Assembly (NCBI GenBank): GCA_024195265.1
Contig: JAJLRJ010000009.1
Location: 5,617,682-5,681,681 of the forward strand
Reading direction: 5' to 3'
DNA: 64,000 bases
Source: Dendrophyllia cribrosa
Taxonomy: Eukaryota > Cnidaria > Anthozoa > Scleractinia > Dendrophylliidae
Part shown: piece by piece, positions 43,641 through 54,042 of the stretch
How the letters are laid out: the number at the start of each line of letters is the position of its first letter
Numbering within the stretch: the stretch's first letter is position 1
Notes under the pieces: generated by a model
The model's database searches: none
Told to the model about the DNA's origin: nothing
Seen by the model: only the letters and a program-made list of their open reading frames with translations
Translations under genes and position numbers: made by a program

Positions 43641-43924
43641 AGACCCCCAGCTTTGCATTTTGGGTCAGTGGTCTCGTACGGGAGGTTCGACTGCATCGTT
43701 CTACTTGCGCACACCAGAAGAGTGAGAAAACCGTCCTGACTATTAAAAGAGGTCCATGAATACTACCAAAGAAACACACTTATGGTATAATGTGTCCGGT
43801 AGACAAATCCAAAAGCTATCGTCTCCCTCATCACTGGCAAACCCTTTATCAAAAGTCGCTTAAACAATATACGTGCTGGTTTGTCAAGGAAATATATATA
43901 TTATTCATTGCTCATTTTAACTAA

Positions 43925-44000
43925 CAACAACAACAACAACAACTTTATTATTACAATTACAATTACAAATACAATAAATAAATTATTATAATAATAAATA
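43925..44000. repeat. simple repeat, LINE-tail-like
   Basis: (AAC)n followed by TTTATTATTACAATTAC resembles a reversed LINE 3' tail with its microsatellite. Confidence 0.5.
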
Positions 44001-44006
44001 AATTAA

Positions 44007-44828
44007 AGTGCACCTAACCCCTAATTTTTTTTGTTCGCCTAAATGAATATGCTTGTTTTTTGGAGTGTATCTGTGAAAAAAAATTTGGATTTGGTGAAAT
44101 CCTCGATTTTCTGTGACCTGTTGAATATGCCATTTTCGTATTTAAAATTAACGCTGAATTCAAACACCAATGACACATTGATACAGGGTTAGACTCGACC
44201 TGATGTAAAATATTCACAAATACCGGCAGAAGGTGCGTGAAATTTGAAAATTAAACAATAGACAGAGCTCTTAACAGGTCACCTTCTCGCCTGAATTTGT
44301 GAATATTTTACATCAGGTCGAGTCTAACCCTGTAAAAATGCGTCTTCAATGCTTTCATTCAGCGGCCATAGCGAATTCGAAACTGGACTATTGGAGGATA
44401 ATTTGATTCAGTACCGAGCAACATGGAATCGGGGGCGAGTGCCTGGGCTGTCACGATATAACGCAGATTCGGGAACCGAAATTCCCCCAAAGAAAGCATC
44501 GTCGAGTACTTTCAGCGGCGAGGCACCGGGCAGGCATAATTTCTTTTTTGCACGAGTTTTGCACGACTAAAGCACAGTATTTACACTCGATTCGCGCAAA
44601 AATGAAGGAAATGGTTCCCGAAAGTACGTCACGTCACGTGACTAGACCCATGCCCCGTCTAACTCGGTACTGAACCAAACACAGCTCCGTTTTGGCGCGA
44701 TTTTTGAAATTTCAACAGGTCACAGAAAATCGAAGATTTCATCAAATCCAAAATTTTTTTCTTAGATACACTCCAGAAAACAAGCACATTCATTTAGGCG
44801 AAAAAAAAAATTAGGGGTTAGGTGCACT
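44007..44828. mobile_element. TTAA-flanked non-autonomous element, 822 bp
   Basis: The ends AGTGCACCTAACCCCTAATT and their inverse extend for about 120 bp, with TTAA outside (44003-44006, 44829-44832). A second, internal inverted pair (GGGTTAGACTCGACCTGATG) lies at 44190-44220 and 44300-44333. Confidence 0.85.
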
Positions 44829-44854
44829 TTAAGTAAACTAGGTGCTTCATAATG

Positions 44855-45220
44855 ACCTGTCGTAAAAGGTTATTTCCGATGAATTGCCTTTGACCAAGTG
44901 CAACGCCTGTCATATGGTTATTATATTAATTAGTTTTTATTCACATGCAAATAAAACTTATTTTCATATGAATGGTTTTCCACTTAGGATCACTTAGCCT
45001 TGCTTCGAAAAAATAAGAGACTAAAAGACCCTAAAGCATTTCGACAGCTCTTCTGTCATCTTCAGCTTTAAATCGTGAAGTACAAAGTTGAATTTATAAT
45101 AAGAACAAAGAAGGTTAATGAGAAAAAACTGACAATGTGTGACAATGTGTACTTATTATAAATTCAACTTTGTACTTTACGATTTAAAACTGAAGACGAC
45201 AGAAGAGCTGTCGAAATATG
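44855..45220. repeat. two worn foldbacks
   Basis: 44860-45020 is a diverged copy of the palindrome at 15.13 kb (TTCACATGCAAAT, TTTTCATATGAA). 45048-45217 is a hairpin with arms ATTTCGACAGCTCTTCTGTC and TTATAAATTCAACTTTGTAC. Confidence 0.7.
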
Positions 45221-46387
45221 TCTTTGAAAATCAAAATTATTGTCGTTTTTCTTAAACTTATACCATTTAACCTAAGAACGTGCTAAGCCGTTTTCAGGCT
45301 TAAATCGACAAAAAAATCATCCAGTCCCAGCTCATCCTCAGCCCTAAAATTAGGCGTGTTATTCCACTGCCGGAGCAAAACAGTTGTTTGTATGTGTTGT
45401 TGTTTCCATTACTTACTTATCTTATATCGTTTTTCACTAAGACAAATGTCTAATAGTCCATATTTCAAGTCTGAACTGAATACGGCCAATTAGAAGGCTG
45501 AAAAGTCGTTGCATATTCTGCGGTATACCACGCGTTTTATTTATTTTATTGGTTTTTCGACGTCGCAAATTGAATTAGATAGTGTTATGAACGAGATATG
45601 TACGTTGAGCAAAATAGTCGAAACATCGTCGCATCCATCCTCGGTAATCTTCGGAAATTTTCACAATATGACCGAAACGTAATGAAAAAAATGAAAAAAT
45701 AAAATGAGCATCGGATAAACATCGGAAAACTTTGGAACATTATGGGTAAATTGTCGGAGTCCGGCAAAAAACAGAAATTGATCCCAAAGTTTCAAATAGC
45801 ATTGATACAATTGTCACTTGTTCCGTCGTAATTTTTTAAAAGGTTATGACGTTTCGCCTGTTGTCTCGCTCGATCGTGCGTGTCCGCATTGCACACAATA
45901 AATTCGAGTACTGCTGTATCTACTTACTTATAAGCCGAGTGTTTTCACTCATTCGAGCCCATTTTAACAAAATTTCCAAAGAAACATTACGACTTTGCTT
46001 ATATGTGGGAGTTTTTGCGGGTTACGAATTATAAATGAGGTTTTGAATGTATGTCAGAAATGGTACCCGGGAACAAAGAAGCACCTGCTACCACGGAAAA
46101 GAAACAAGGTGGTGTTGATTGTTCAATTAAATATTTGAATATTCTTTGAATTCTATTTTGCCTAAACCATACTGCTGCAGGTTTACTCACACGGATAACT
46201 CACACTTGTGAGTACAAATCTCCACTTTAAAAGAAGAAAATTTAATCGAAGTAAATAGCATTTTATTTGCGCTGTGCAGCACGAATCGCTTAATTTTGAA
46301 ATATATAAACCTTACGTACTTCAGCTCACAAGATAAAAGTTAAGAATGAGCGGTGTATTTACGGTTTAAAATGACTATAAATTAACT
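45221..46387. other. intergenic, no gene seen
   Basis: AT-rich, with worn CTTCGGAAA/CATCGGAAA-type repeats at 45.61-45.76 kb also seen at 40.13-40.25 kb. No coding signal. Confidence 0.5.
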
Positions 46388-47320
46388 TCATGAACAGCAA
46401 AGTTGTCTGATTGTGTCCTTCACTGCTTGCCTTATTCCTCTGATCTTCCAGCAATAAAGCAACGGATTTAATGATGAGTTTAAGTAAACTAAAATCGCAG
46501 TAATTTGTCTAGCAAGGAAAACAGATATGGGATCCTCTGCTTGAGGAGTCAAAGCTACCGCTATACCATACGGCAGATAACAAACTATTAATGTTACCTG
46601 CACCCACAGTGCACTATACACTGCCTTTCTGTATCGAGCTATGTTCAGTGGAATTGCTTGGCTCGGTTGTCCTTGAGAAACTTGGTCCTGTACTTGAATT
46701 TGGTAATAGCGCAGAGTAAGAAAAATTTTTGTGTAAGAGAAAATGGAGGTAACTAAACACAGTGAAGCAGCTACGTAGCTTAAACATGAATGTATAAAGA
46801 AATTCCAATAATACGTTGATATTATGATAATTGACATAACCCAAAATAAAGTTAAAGTTATATATGTTTTCTTTAGAGTTACAACTTGTCTATATCTAAG
46901 CCCTAGCAACAGGGCGAGAAGTCTGTCCACGCTTATTGCAGCCAGTGTGAACAAAGACACAAAACACAAAATATAGCTAGTGGTAAAATTTGAGTACTCT
47001 GCGAAGCGACAAATATTCCATCGTTCGTTCACCGCAGACGTGAAAAATGCTATATTAAGAGGCTCCGCAATGATACCAACACAGAGATCAGTTATCGCTA
47101 GGCTACGATACAGGAGTTTGGACGGCGGATGAAGTGAAGACTCCTTGTGAAGGGCAACTAGGATCAGACTGTTCCCCAGAAATGCAGTAATGGACAGAAC
47201 AATATTTAGTACTGAAAGAAATATTAGCTGCTTGTGCACTTCTCCAGTTAACTCCGCTGTGCAATACAATTCATCAATTGTTTTTTTGCCTCCGTCTCCA
47301 GTAAAGATTTCCACCGCCAT
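46388..47320 (-). CDS. rhodopsin-family GPCR, single exon (310 aa)
   Basis: A seven-helix plasma-membrane receptor coupling an unknown ligand to G proteins. Signatures: GNSLILVAL in TM1 (N50), LAITD in TM2 (D78), C104 before TM3, DRL (132-134) in place of the usual DRY, CYLP in TM6 (247-250) in place of CWxP, and NPLLY in TM7 (285-289), then a short C-tail with a final Cys pair. The second extracellular loop is very short. No signal peptide. The length is complete for an intronless class A receptor of the kind expanded in anthozoans. Closest class (melatonin-, adenosine- or melanocortin-like) cannot be set by eye. No neighbour shares its pathway. Confidence 0.88.
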   Translation of the reverse strand: MAVEIFTGDGGKKTIDELYCTAELTGEVHKQLIFLSVLNIVLSITAFLGNSLILVALHKESSLHPPSKLLYRSLAITDLCVGIIAEPLNIAFFTSAVNERWNICRFAEYSNFTTSYILCFVSLFTLAAISVDRLLALLLGLRYRQVVTLKKTYITLTLFWVMSIIIISTYYWNFFIHSCLSYVAASLCLVTSIFSYTKIFLTLRYYQIQVQDQVSQGQPSQAIPLNIARYRKAVYSALWVQVTLIVCYLPYGIAVALTPQAEDPISVFLARQITAILVYLNSSLNPLLYCWKIRGIRQAVKDTIRQLCCS

Positions 47321-48404
47321 TAATCTTTATACTGTAATCCGAGTACGTATGCTTTATGCCTTTTTTGTGAGGGCGAATATCAACAAATTAATTGTCAAGG
47401 TGCGTATTAATTCTATTTGTTCGTTAATTCATCTGGACCATCTGCAGTGAAAAGAGAACAAATTATTTTCATGATACGTACTATACATAAGACACACAAC
47501 ATAACTGAATATCATTACAAAATAACCGCTCTTCTGAAGAGCAAGAATGAACTGGAAATATTGCAGATAACATATCAGTTTTAGGCTCTTACATTGTAAA
47601 AGATTGAATAATAGTGTGCAGAAAAAAGTTTATTGTTTCCTAGTTGCTATATGTGTTCGGACAATATCCAGACGGGGTGAAATTAAGGTCTCGGAAATGA
47701 ACGCTCCACTAAATAATGTCGCGGAAATTAACGCTCACAAAAATTAATTAACGCGACTTAAATTAACGCAAATTTGGTGAATTCGCGTTAAATGATTTCC
47801 TATAATAAGGTAAGTAATATCCGAATTTGAACTAAATAAATTGAACGAAACATCTGAAAATTTACAGAAAAATAGCGAGAGATGCCTTCGAGTGATTTAA
47901 AGTCGGACTAACTTACAAACAACAGCTGTGAATGCATTCTACAAGATTGTAACACACCATAAATCCGAATGCATCGCGTCTGTGCAAACTGCCGAACCAA
48001 ACCGGCGCGAAGTGCATGGTGTAGTTCGCAACGTGAGAAAATACATGTCCTTTATGACGGAATGACGTTATAAAAGGGCAGGACACGCCCCCTTTCCAGA
48101 TAAGTACGTATTTTTCACTGACGACAAAAGCATAAGAATAAGCGGAAGCATAAAAATTGAACATCGACAGAAGCATAAAGGTAAACAACGAGACCCCTTA
48201 TCGTTTATCTTGCGTACACATTCAAGTGATATCATGGCTTGAAAATGTAATTATAAGGGAATTTTTAGCTATTTTAAGTTGTTAGCATTTGTGTTTTTTT
48301 ATAATAGCTGTAGCCTTTTTAGTAGAATATTACGCACTACTAGTGGTTATTCCTAATGAAAGGTAAAGTGCTGCGAGCAGATGGTCTAGTTATAAAGCAT
48401 CATA
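47321..48404. other. region upstream of GPCR, no gene seen
   Basis: AT-rich. A cluster of TTAACGC motifs at 47.70-47.79 kb is the only pattern noticed. The receptor promoter should lie at the left end, but no TATA box was placed. Confidence 0.45.
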
Positions 48405-49405
48405 CAGTATGTTGCCCTAATTCCGGACACTTTTTGTTTTTTTCGCCATTTCTTACCTTGTAATAACAGGAGCGAGCTGAAACTTTCTCACCACATACCT
48501 TCTACTATACGTTATCTTGTGCTGAAGTGTCATCGACTGAACTGCTTTATTTTCGTCGTTATATGCGAAAATACGAGTCAAGTTGAGTGCCCTTATTCCG
48601 GACAGGTTGCCCTAATTCCGGACGATCGCAATATGATTGTTTTCTTCGTTTTTTTGGCATTATTCTTCTCCGTAATGAGAAAAAATATATAAGATACATA
48701 CCATGAGATAATACATATGCGAAATATTCAATTTTTTCAAACTGAATTGTTGCTTCCCCCAGTTTAACGAGGACGTTCGACGGCGTAGAAAATTGGGTAA
48801 AAACAGTAACAAACAAATTAGGAAATTGCATAGATATCTTCAATACGCTTTCCGACGTTCAAATGATGGTTATTGAAAGTTAAGTTTGACTTATCGCTAA
48901 GCTTTCATTTAAAAAACAAATTCGAATTTCCAAACTCCCTTTCATACAATAATAACTGGTTAAGTTATATTTTGTCCGGAATTAGGCACACATGACAAAA
49001 ATTTAACAATTTTTTGTCGCAGTCTCGCTCGAAAATATGAAACAGTTAACTTGCTATTACATGACAGGAAGAAACCGTAGTCCTTTTATCCTGAATTATT
49101 CCCAAAATTAATCATTTATTTTGTGTCTTCTGCGAAAAAACACTACAAATATAAAACGATGTAATTCGATGCGCGCTAAAAATGCAATTTTACGACGAAG
49201 AAAGTGTGACCTACCTTGAAAAGATCTTGAATTTCCTGCCTTGGACTAAGCCAGGAAAGCCATAAAAGGAGTAAACGATACAAAAGTAATCAATAAATCA
49301 TCGGAAATTATTGTTCGAATTTTATTTATAATTTGAGGAGAATAACGAAGCTCTAATCCGAAAGTGTCCGGAATAAGGGCTGTCCGGAATTAGGGCAACA
49401 TACTG
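48405..49405. mobile_element. TA-flanked element, 1.0 kb
   Basis: The ends CAGTATGTTGCCCTAATTCC and their inverse carry TA on both sides. The motif GTCCGGAAT(T/A)AGGGC recurs at least four times (48.42, 48.60, 48.97, 49.37 kb) as subterminal repeats. The length suits a pogo/mariner-type derivative. No transposase frame. Confidence 0.85.
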
Positions 49406-50414
49406 TATTTCTTTATGGTCCTAAACAATATTGGGAGGTATTCGGTTGATTTTAGTAAGGAGAAAGGAATGTGTTCATTAGCAGATGCACTATCTACCTG
49501 GGCCAAAAAAATTAGAGGTTCAAAAGAGCTTCGTGGCTCCTGGGGCCTATTCTGACTATTACATCTACTTTATTAACTGATAAAGCAGAAAACACTGCAT
49601 CACATCAGTTTCACTTTAAAATAACATTATAGGCGGTAAATTCTATAAATAATATTATTATACAGTATAAAATTAAAATTTCCATCTAACAAAATAAATA
49701 CTAATAAAATAGAAATTAAAAATTAAAACCACTCTCCTTGCTTAACAAGATGGTTGCGAACGGATTTTTTTGTATGTAGGCCAAATAAACTAACGCGTAA
49801 AAGAAGATAAACAATAACAACTAAACTAAGCGTGAATAAATGTCTTTCAATGTAAATGTTTGCGACCACAATGGGTCGTTTGGCACTTTGGCCACCGAGC
49901 GCATTCGCTCAGTTCGTTTTTCTGCGACCACAATGGACGTTTGACACACTGGCAACCCAGCACATTCGCTCAGTTCAGTTTCATTTGTCACAGATCGGCT
50001 AAACTCGTGATTCGGTTTGTAGGTCATTTTATGTCGGCTCCTTTCGCATGATTTGCAATCAACGATGCTTTGAAATCAACCATGCTTTGCAGAGCAGTAG
50101 AAATTATACTCACCAAATACAGGGTTCTACACGAACAGCGAAGGGAAAGCACGTGTTTGAGCCAGCGTTGTAATGGTCAGCTGTGCTGTTGAACCGCACA
50201 AAAGCGATACAAAATGTTCCACTGACACACATCGAGAATCAAACCGGTAATAATCACTGCTGCTCGCTACGATCGCAGCAATTAGTCAAAAATTCCATTG
50301 TTTTCTTTTGTTTAATTTGGACTATCACACACTAATTGTTAGAGAGCGTTTCACGGTTTGAGGAAAACTAATCTTTCTAATGTAATTAATAGTGTTGAAT
50401 CTTTAATGATTTTG
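49406..50414. other. intergenic with short duplications
   Basis: TGCGACCACAATGG ... CATTCGCTCAGTTC is duplicated in tandem (about 61 bp, 49861-49980). No gene seen. Confidence 0.5.
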
Positions 50415-50615
50415 ATAGCCTGTATCAGGCGGATCAGATAGTGGGTAGCCTGTTCCAGGCGTTCGGATAGTGGGTAGCCTGTTCTAGGCGTTCAGATGGT
50501 GGAAAGGAAAGGACAAGCGGCACGCGAAGGAGAAATATTACGAGCGCTGATGGAGAGTGATCCCTTGTTTTTAACGCTCTTTTACGCGCTGGTTTTTAGC
50601 TGCTCCAGTCCCTTT
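50415..50615. repeat. inverted copy of 7.0-kb VNTR element
   Basis: Three units of GGGTAGCCTGTTCCAGGCG plus the same body as at 7.02-7.15 kb (GCGCTGGTTTTTAGCTGCTC), in reverse orientation. Confidence 0.72.
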
Positions 50616-50718
50616 TTTCCAAGTTTTATTATTATCAATATGTTGATGCTTTTATTATAATAATCTTTAAATTCTTTCTAGTGTATAGAAACTATCGTTT
50701 TATTATAGTTTAGTCTTA

Positions 50719-50881
50719 GGGCCTGGTCGCACTACAGTCAAAAACAAAAATTAGCCGGTGCAAAATGACATAAAAACAAAAACATTCCACAAAAAGCGTG
50801 TCCCACCGGAGCAGTTTTTTTTGTTTTCCTCCATTTTTGCACGGGCTAATTTTTGGTTTTGACTGTAGTGCGACCAGGCCC
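50719..50881. mobile_element. PIF/Harbinger-like MITE, 163 bp
   Basis: The ends GGGCCTGGTCGCACTACAGT and their inverse are flanked by TTA on both sides (50716-50718, 50882-50884). Confidence 0.82.
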
Positions 50882-50929
50882 TTACTAAGAAATTCCAGGC
50901 CAAATGGAAAAACCCATCACAGATAGAGT

Positions 50930-51070
50930 GATTTTATTTAACCCGTGAAATAGTGAAACCCGTGATTTTATTTAACCCGTGAAATAGTGAAACCCGTGAA
51001 ACGCACTTTTAAACTATAATTCCATTGTTTTCTTTTGTTTATGTTGGACTATCACACACTTCACGGGTTA
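50930..51070. repeat. short direct repeats
   Basis: TTTTATTTAACCCGTGAAAT then AGTGAAACCCGTGA is duplicated. The following TTCCATTGTTTTCTTTTGTT block is also at 50.29-50.34 kb. Confidence 0.65.
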
Positions 51071-51159
51071 AGTAAAACCACTCTAACAATAAATCAAAAG
51101 GTAAAATAACAACTAAAAAGACAAATGTTCAACAATGTTCTTTCTAAATGACAAAGATG

Positions 51160-51290
51160 TAATGTTTATCATGTCACGAGCGTGGGACGAAGAAAAAAAT
51201 CTGAGTCCCGACAGGAATTGAACCTATGACCTTCCGTACATCGGTCGGATGCTCTAACCACTGAGTTAAGAGAGACTCATGGCGAACTTG
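51160..51290 (-). mobile_element. tRNA-derived SINE, source of the array
   Basis: On the minus strand: GAGTCTCTCTTAACTCAGTG then GTTAGAGC (A box), AGGTTCAATTCC (B box), GGGACTC closing the acceptor stem, then a T run and TTCGTCCCACGCTCGTGACA. It matches the SINE at 15.9 kb. Confidence 0.82.
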
Positions 51291-52370
51291 GCCACATACT
51301 AGGTTCACACACCGGTCAGATGCTCTAACCACTGAGCTACGAGAGACTAGTGGTGAACTAGGCCATATACTAGGTTCACACACCGGTCAGATGCTCTAAC
51401 CACTGAGCTACGAGAGACTCATGGCGAGCTTGGCCACATACAAGGTTCACACACCGGTCAGATGCTCTAACCACTGAGCTACGAGAGACTCGTGGTGAAC
51501 TAGGCCATATACTAGGTTCACACACCGGTCAGATGCTCTAACCACTGAGCTACGAGAGACTCGTGGTGAACTAGGCCATATACTAGGTTCACACACCGGT
51601 CAGATGCTCTAACCACTGAGCTACGAGAGACTCGTGGTGAACTAGGCCATATACTAGGTTCACACACCGGTCAGATGCTCTAACCACTGAGCTACGAGAG
51701 ACTTATGGCGAGCTTGGCCACATACAAGGTTCACACACCGGTCAGATGCTCTAACCACTGAGCTACGAGAGACTCGTGGTGAACAAGGCCATATACTAGG
51801 TTCACACACCGGTCAGATGCTCTAACCACTGAGCTACGAGAGACTCATGGCGAGCTAGGCCATATACTAGGTTCATACACCGGTCGGATGCTCTAACCAC
51901 TGAGCTACAAGAGACACGTGGCGAGCTAGGCCATATACTAGGTTCACACACCGGTCTGATGCTCTAACAGGCACTGAGCTACGAGAGACTCGTGGTGAGC
52001 TAGGCCACATACTAGGTTCACACACCGGTCGGATGCTCTAACCACTGAGCTACGAGAGACTCGTGGGGAGCTAAGCCATATACTAGGTTCACACACCGGT
52101 CAGATGCTCTAACCACTGAGCTACGAGAGACTCGTGGGGAGCTAAGCCATATACTTGGTTCACACACCGGTCGGATGCTCTAACCACTGAGCTACGAGAG
52201 ACTCGTGGGGAGCTAAGCCATATACTAGGTTCACACACCGGTCGGATGCTCTAACTACTAAGCTACGAGAGACTCGTGGGGAGCTAGGCCATATACTAGG
52301 TTCACACACCGTTCAGATGTTCTAACAACTAAGCTACGAGAGACTCGCGGCGAACTCGGCCATATCCTAG
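51241..52370 (-). repeat. 71-bp tandem array of tRNA-like heads, 16 copies
   Basis: Each unit on the minus strand carries GTCTCTCGTAGCTCAGTGG, TTAGAGCATCTGACCGG and TGTGTGAACCTAGTATATGG. The A box (TAGCTCAGTGG) is kept in nearly every copy; no unit has a full B box or a complete cloverleaf, so these are not tRNA genes. The spacing is steady at 71 bp with one 3-bp insertion near 51970. The array abuts the SINE whose head it multiplies. Confidence 0.93.
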
Positions 52371-52700
52371 ATTCTATTACTTTTAAAAAGAATATGCCTA
52401 GAAACTATTCCTTTGTGATATTATAAATGCTTTCCCTTTTTCATAACTGTTTTCTTTTAATTATTTGTGGTACTATCTGTCGTATAATTGAGTATTATAT
52501 TAAAATAAGAAACGAAACCATTTCTCCATTCCACTCTACCAGGTTGGCCACAGCCTTGTATAATAAAGCTGGAAAATAATCAGTTATACCACAGGTTAAC
52601 CACCCTCTGTTTGTGTAGTGGACTGTGGTTCTCCGCATTAAGTACACGCCGAAAAAATCAGTGCGTTTAATCTCGTTACTCCCAGAGTGAAGCCTTGTAT
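52371..52700. other. spacer, no feature seen
   Basis: AT-rich stretch between the tRNA-like array and the satellite array. Confidence 0.45.
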
Positions 52701-53545
52701 AAGTCGCAGTGTAATTCTAACTTTTGAGTCTAAGGATAAAATCCTACAGTTCTACCATTCATAATAAAGCTATTGAGCAGTACCTTCCTTTGGTACTGGT
52801 TATAATGCTGTACAAGGTGGTTCTAACTTTTGAGCCTGTGGATGAAATCCTTAAGTGTGACCATTCAAATGAAAGCTATTGAGCAGTACTTTCCTGTGTT
52901 GCTGTTTATTATGCTGTACAAGGTGGTTCTAACTTTTGAGTCTGTGGATGAAATCCTAAAGTGTGACCATTCAAATGAAAGCTACTGAGCAGTACTTTCC
53001 TGTGGTGCTGTTTATTATGCTGTACAAGGTGGTTCTAACTTTTGAGTCTGTGGATGAAATCCTAAAGTGTGACCATTCAAATGAAAGCTACTGAGCAGTA
53101 CTTTCCTGTGGTGCTGTTTATTAAGCTGTACAAGGTGGTTCTAACTTTTGAGTCTGTGGATGAAATCCTAAAGTGTGACCATTCAAATGAAAGCTACTGA
53201 GCAGTACTTTCCTGTGGTGCTGTTTATTATGCTGTACAAGGTGGTTCTAACTTTTGAGTCTGTGGATGAAATCCTAAAGTGTGACCATTCAAATGAAAGC
53301 TACTAAGTAGTACTTTCCTGTGGTACTGTATATTATGCTGTATAAGGTGGTTCTAACTTTTGAGTCTGGATGAAATTCTAAAGTGTGACCATTTAAATGA
53401 AAGCTATTGAGCAGTACTTTCCTGTGGAACTATTTATTATGCTGTACAAGATAGTAACATTTGAGTCTGTAGATTAAATCCTCAAGTATGCCTATTCAAG
53501 TGACTGAAGCTCTTCAGCAGTACTTTCTAACGGTATTGTTTGTTT
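52701..53545. repeat. 106-bp satellite array, 8 copies, inverted
   Basis: Clear 106-bp spacing of TACAAGGTGGTTCTAACTTT with GTGACCATTCAAATGAAAGC and GAGCAGTACTTTCCTGTGG. The central copies are almost identical and the edges worn. Orientation is opposite to the arrays at 6, 30 and 38 kb. It ends about 100 bp beyond the ERCC6 stop codon. Confidence 0.95.
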
Positions 53546-53640
53546 TTGAATAATTTATCAACAAAATGAAAGTTAGGATTTTTTCTTTCATTTTGATGTA
53601 TTCTACACGGGAAGCTGAAGGGTTGCGCACAGTTTTAAAG

Positions 53641-54042
53641 TTATCTAAACTCTTCCTTTAACAACCAAATTCCTTTTCCTGTTGATGAATCTCTTGTAAA
53701 AGTACAAATTTGCCTCAACATCGAGCGGAACACAACTGAATCATTCTGCGGAAGTTTGGAACCAAATTCGTCCAAAATCTCTTGCGTGGTTGCTTGTCCA
53801 ATAGTTGTGCATTGCAACGCAATGAAATTTCTCATCTGGATAAGTAAATCATCACTCTGGCTCCCAGGACCGTCCGTGCTCGGCGTGTCTCCGCTCGGCG
53901 TGTCTCCGCTCGGCACCAGGTTATTTCGCGCCCGCATTTTGGCTAGCAGTTGACTGGAGTGGACTGGTTCCGAACCTTCCGCACTGTTCATACCCATTTG
54001 ATCGCCACTGAAGTGAGGCTTCACGGCCGAGCTTGAGGAGTT
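53641..54042 (-). CDS. ERCC6: ERCC6 last exon
   Basis: It encodes [12 protein letters not shown], a Ser/Thr/Gly/Pro linker with a duplicated PSGDT, then the winged-helix tail ending EEFR and TAA. The acceptor is TTTTTCCATAG. Confidence 0.92.
   Translation of the reverse strand, partial: NSSSSAVKPHFSGDQMGMNSAEGSEPVHSSQLLAKMRARNNLVPSGDTPSGDTPSTDGPGSQSDDLLIQMRNFIALQCTTIGQATTQEILDEFGSKLPQNDSVVFRSMLRQICTFTRDSSTGKGIWLLKEEFR

Noticed and set aside
51241..52370. Cluster of functional tRNA genes
   Set aside because: Units have an A box but no B box, no closing acceptor stem and no plausible anticodon arm; they are SINE-head repeats.
51241..52370. CRISPR-like array
   Set aside because: The whole 71-bp unit is repeated; there are no unique spacers, and the genome is eukaryotic.
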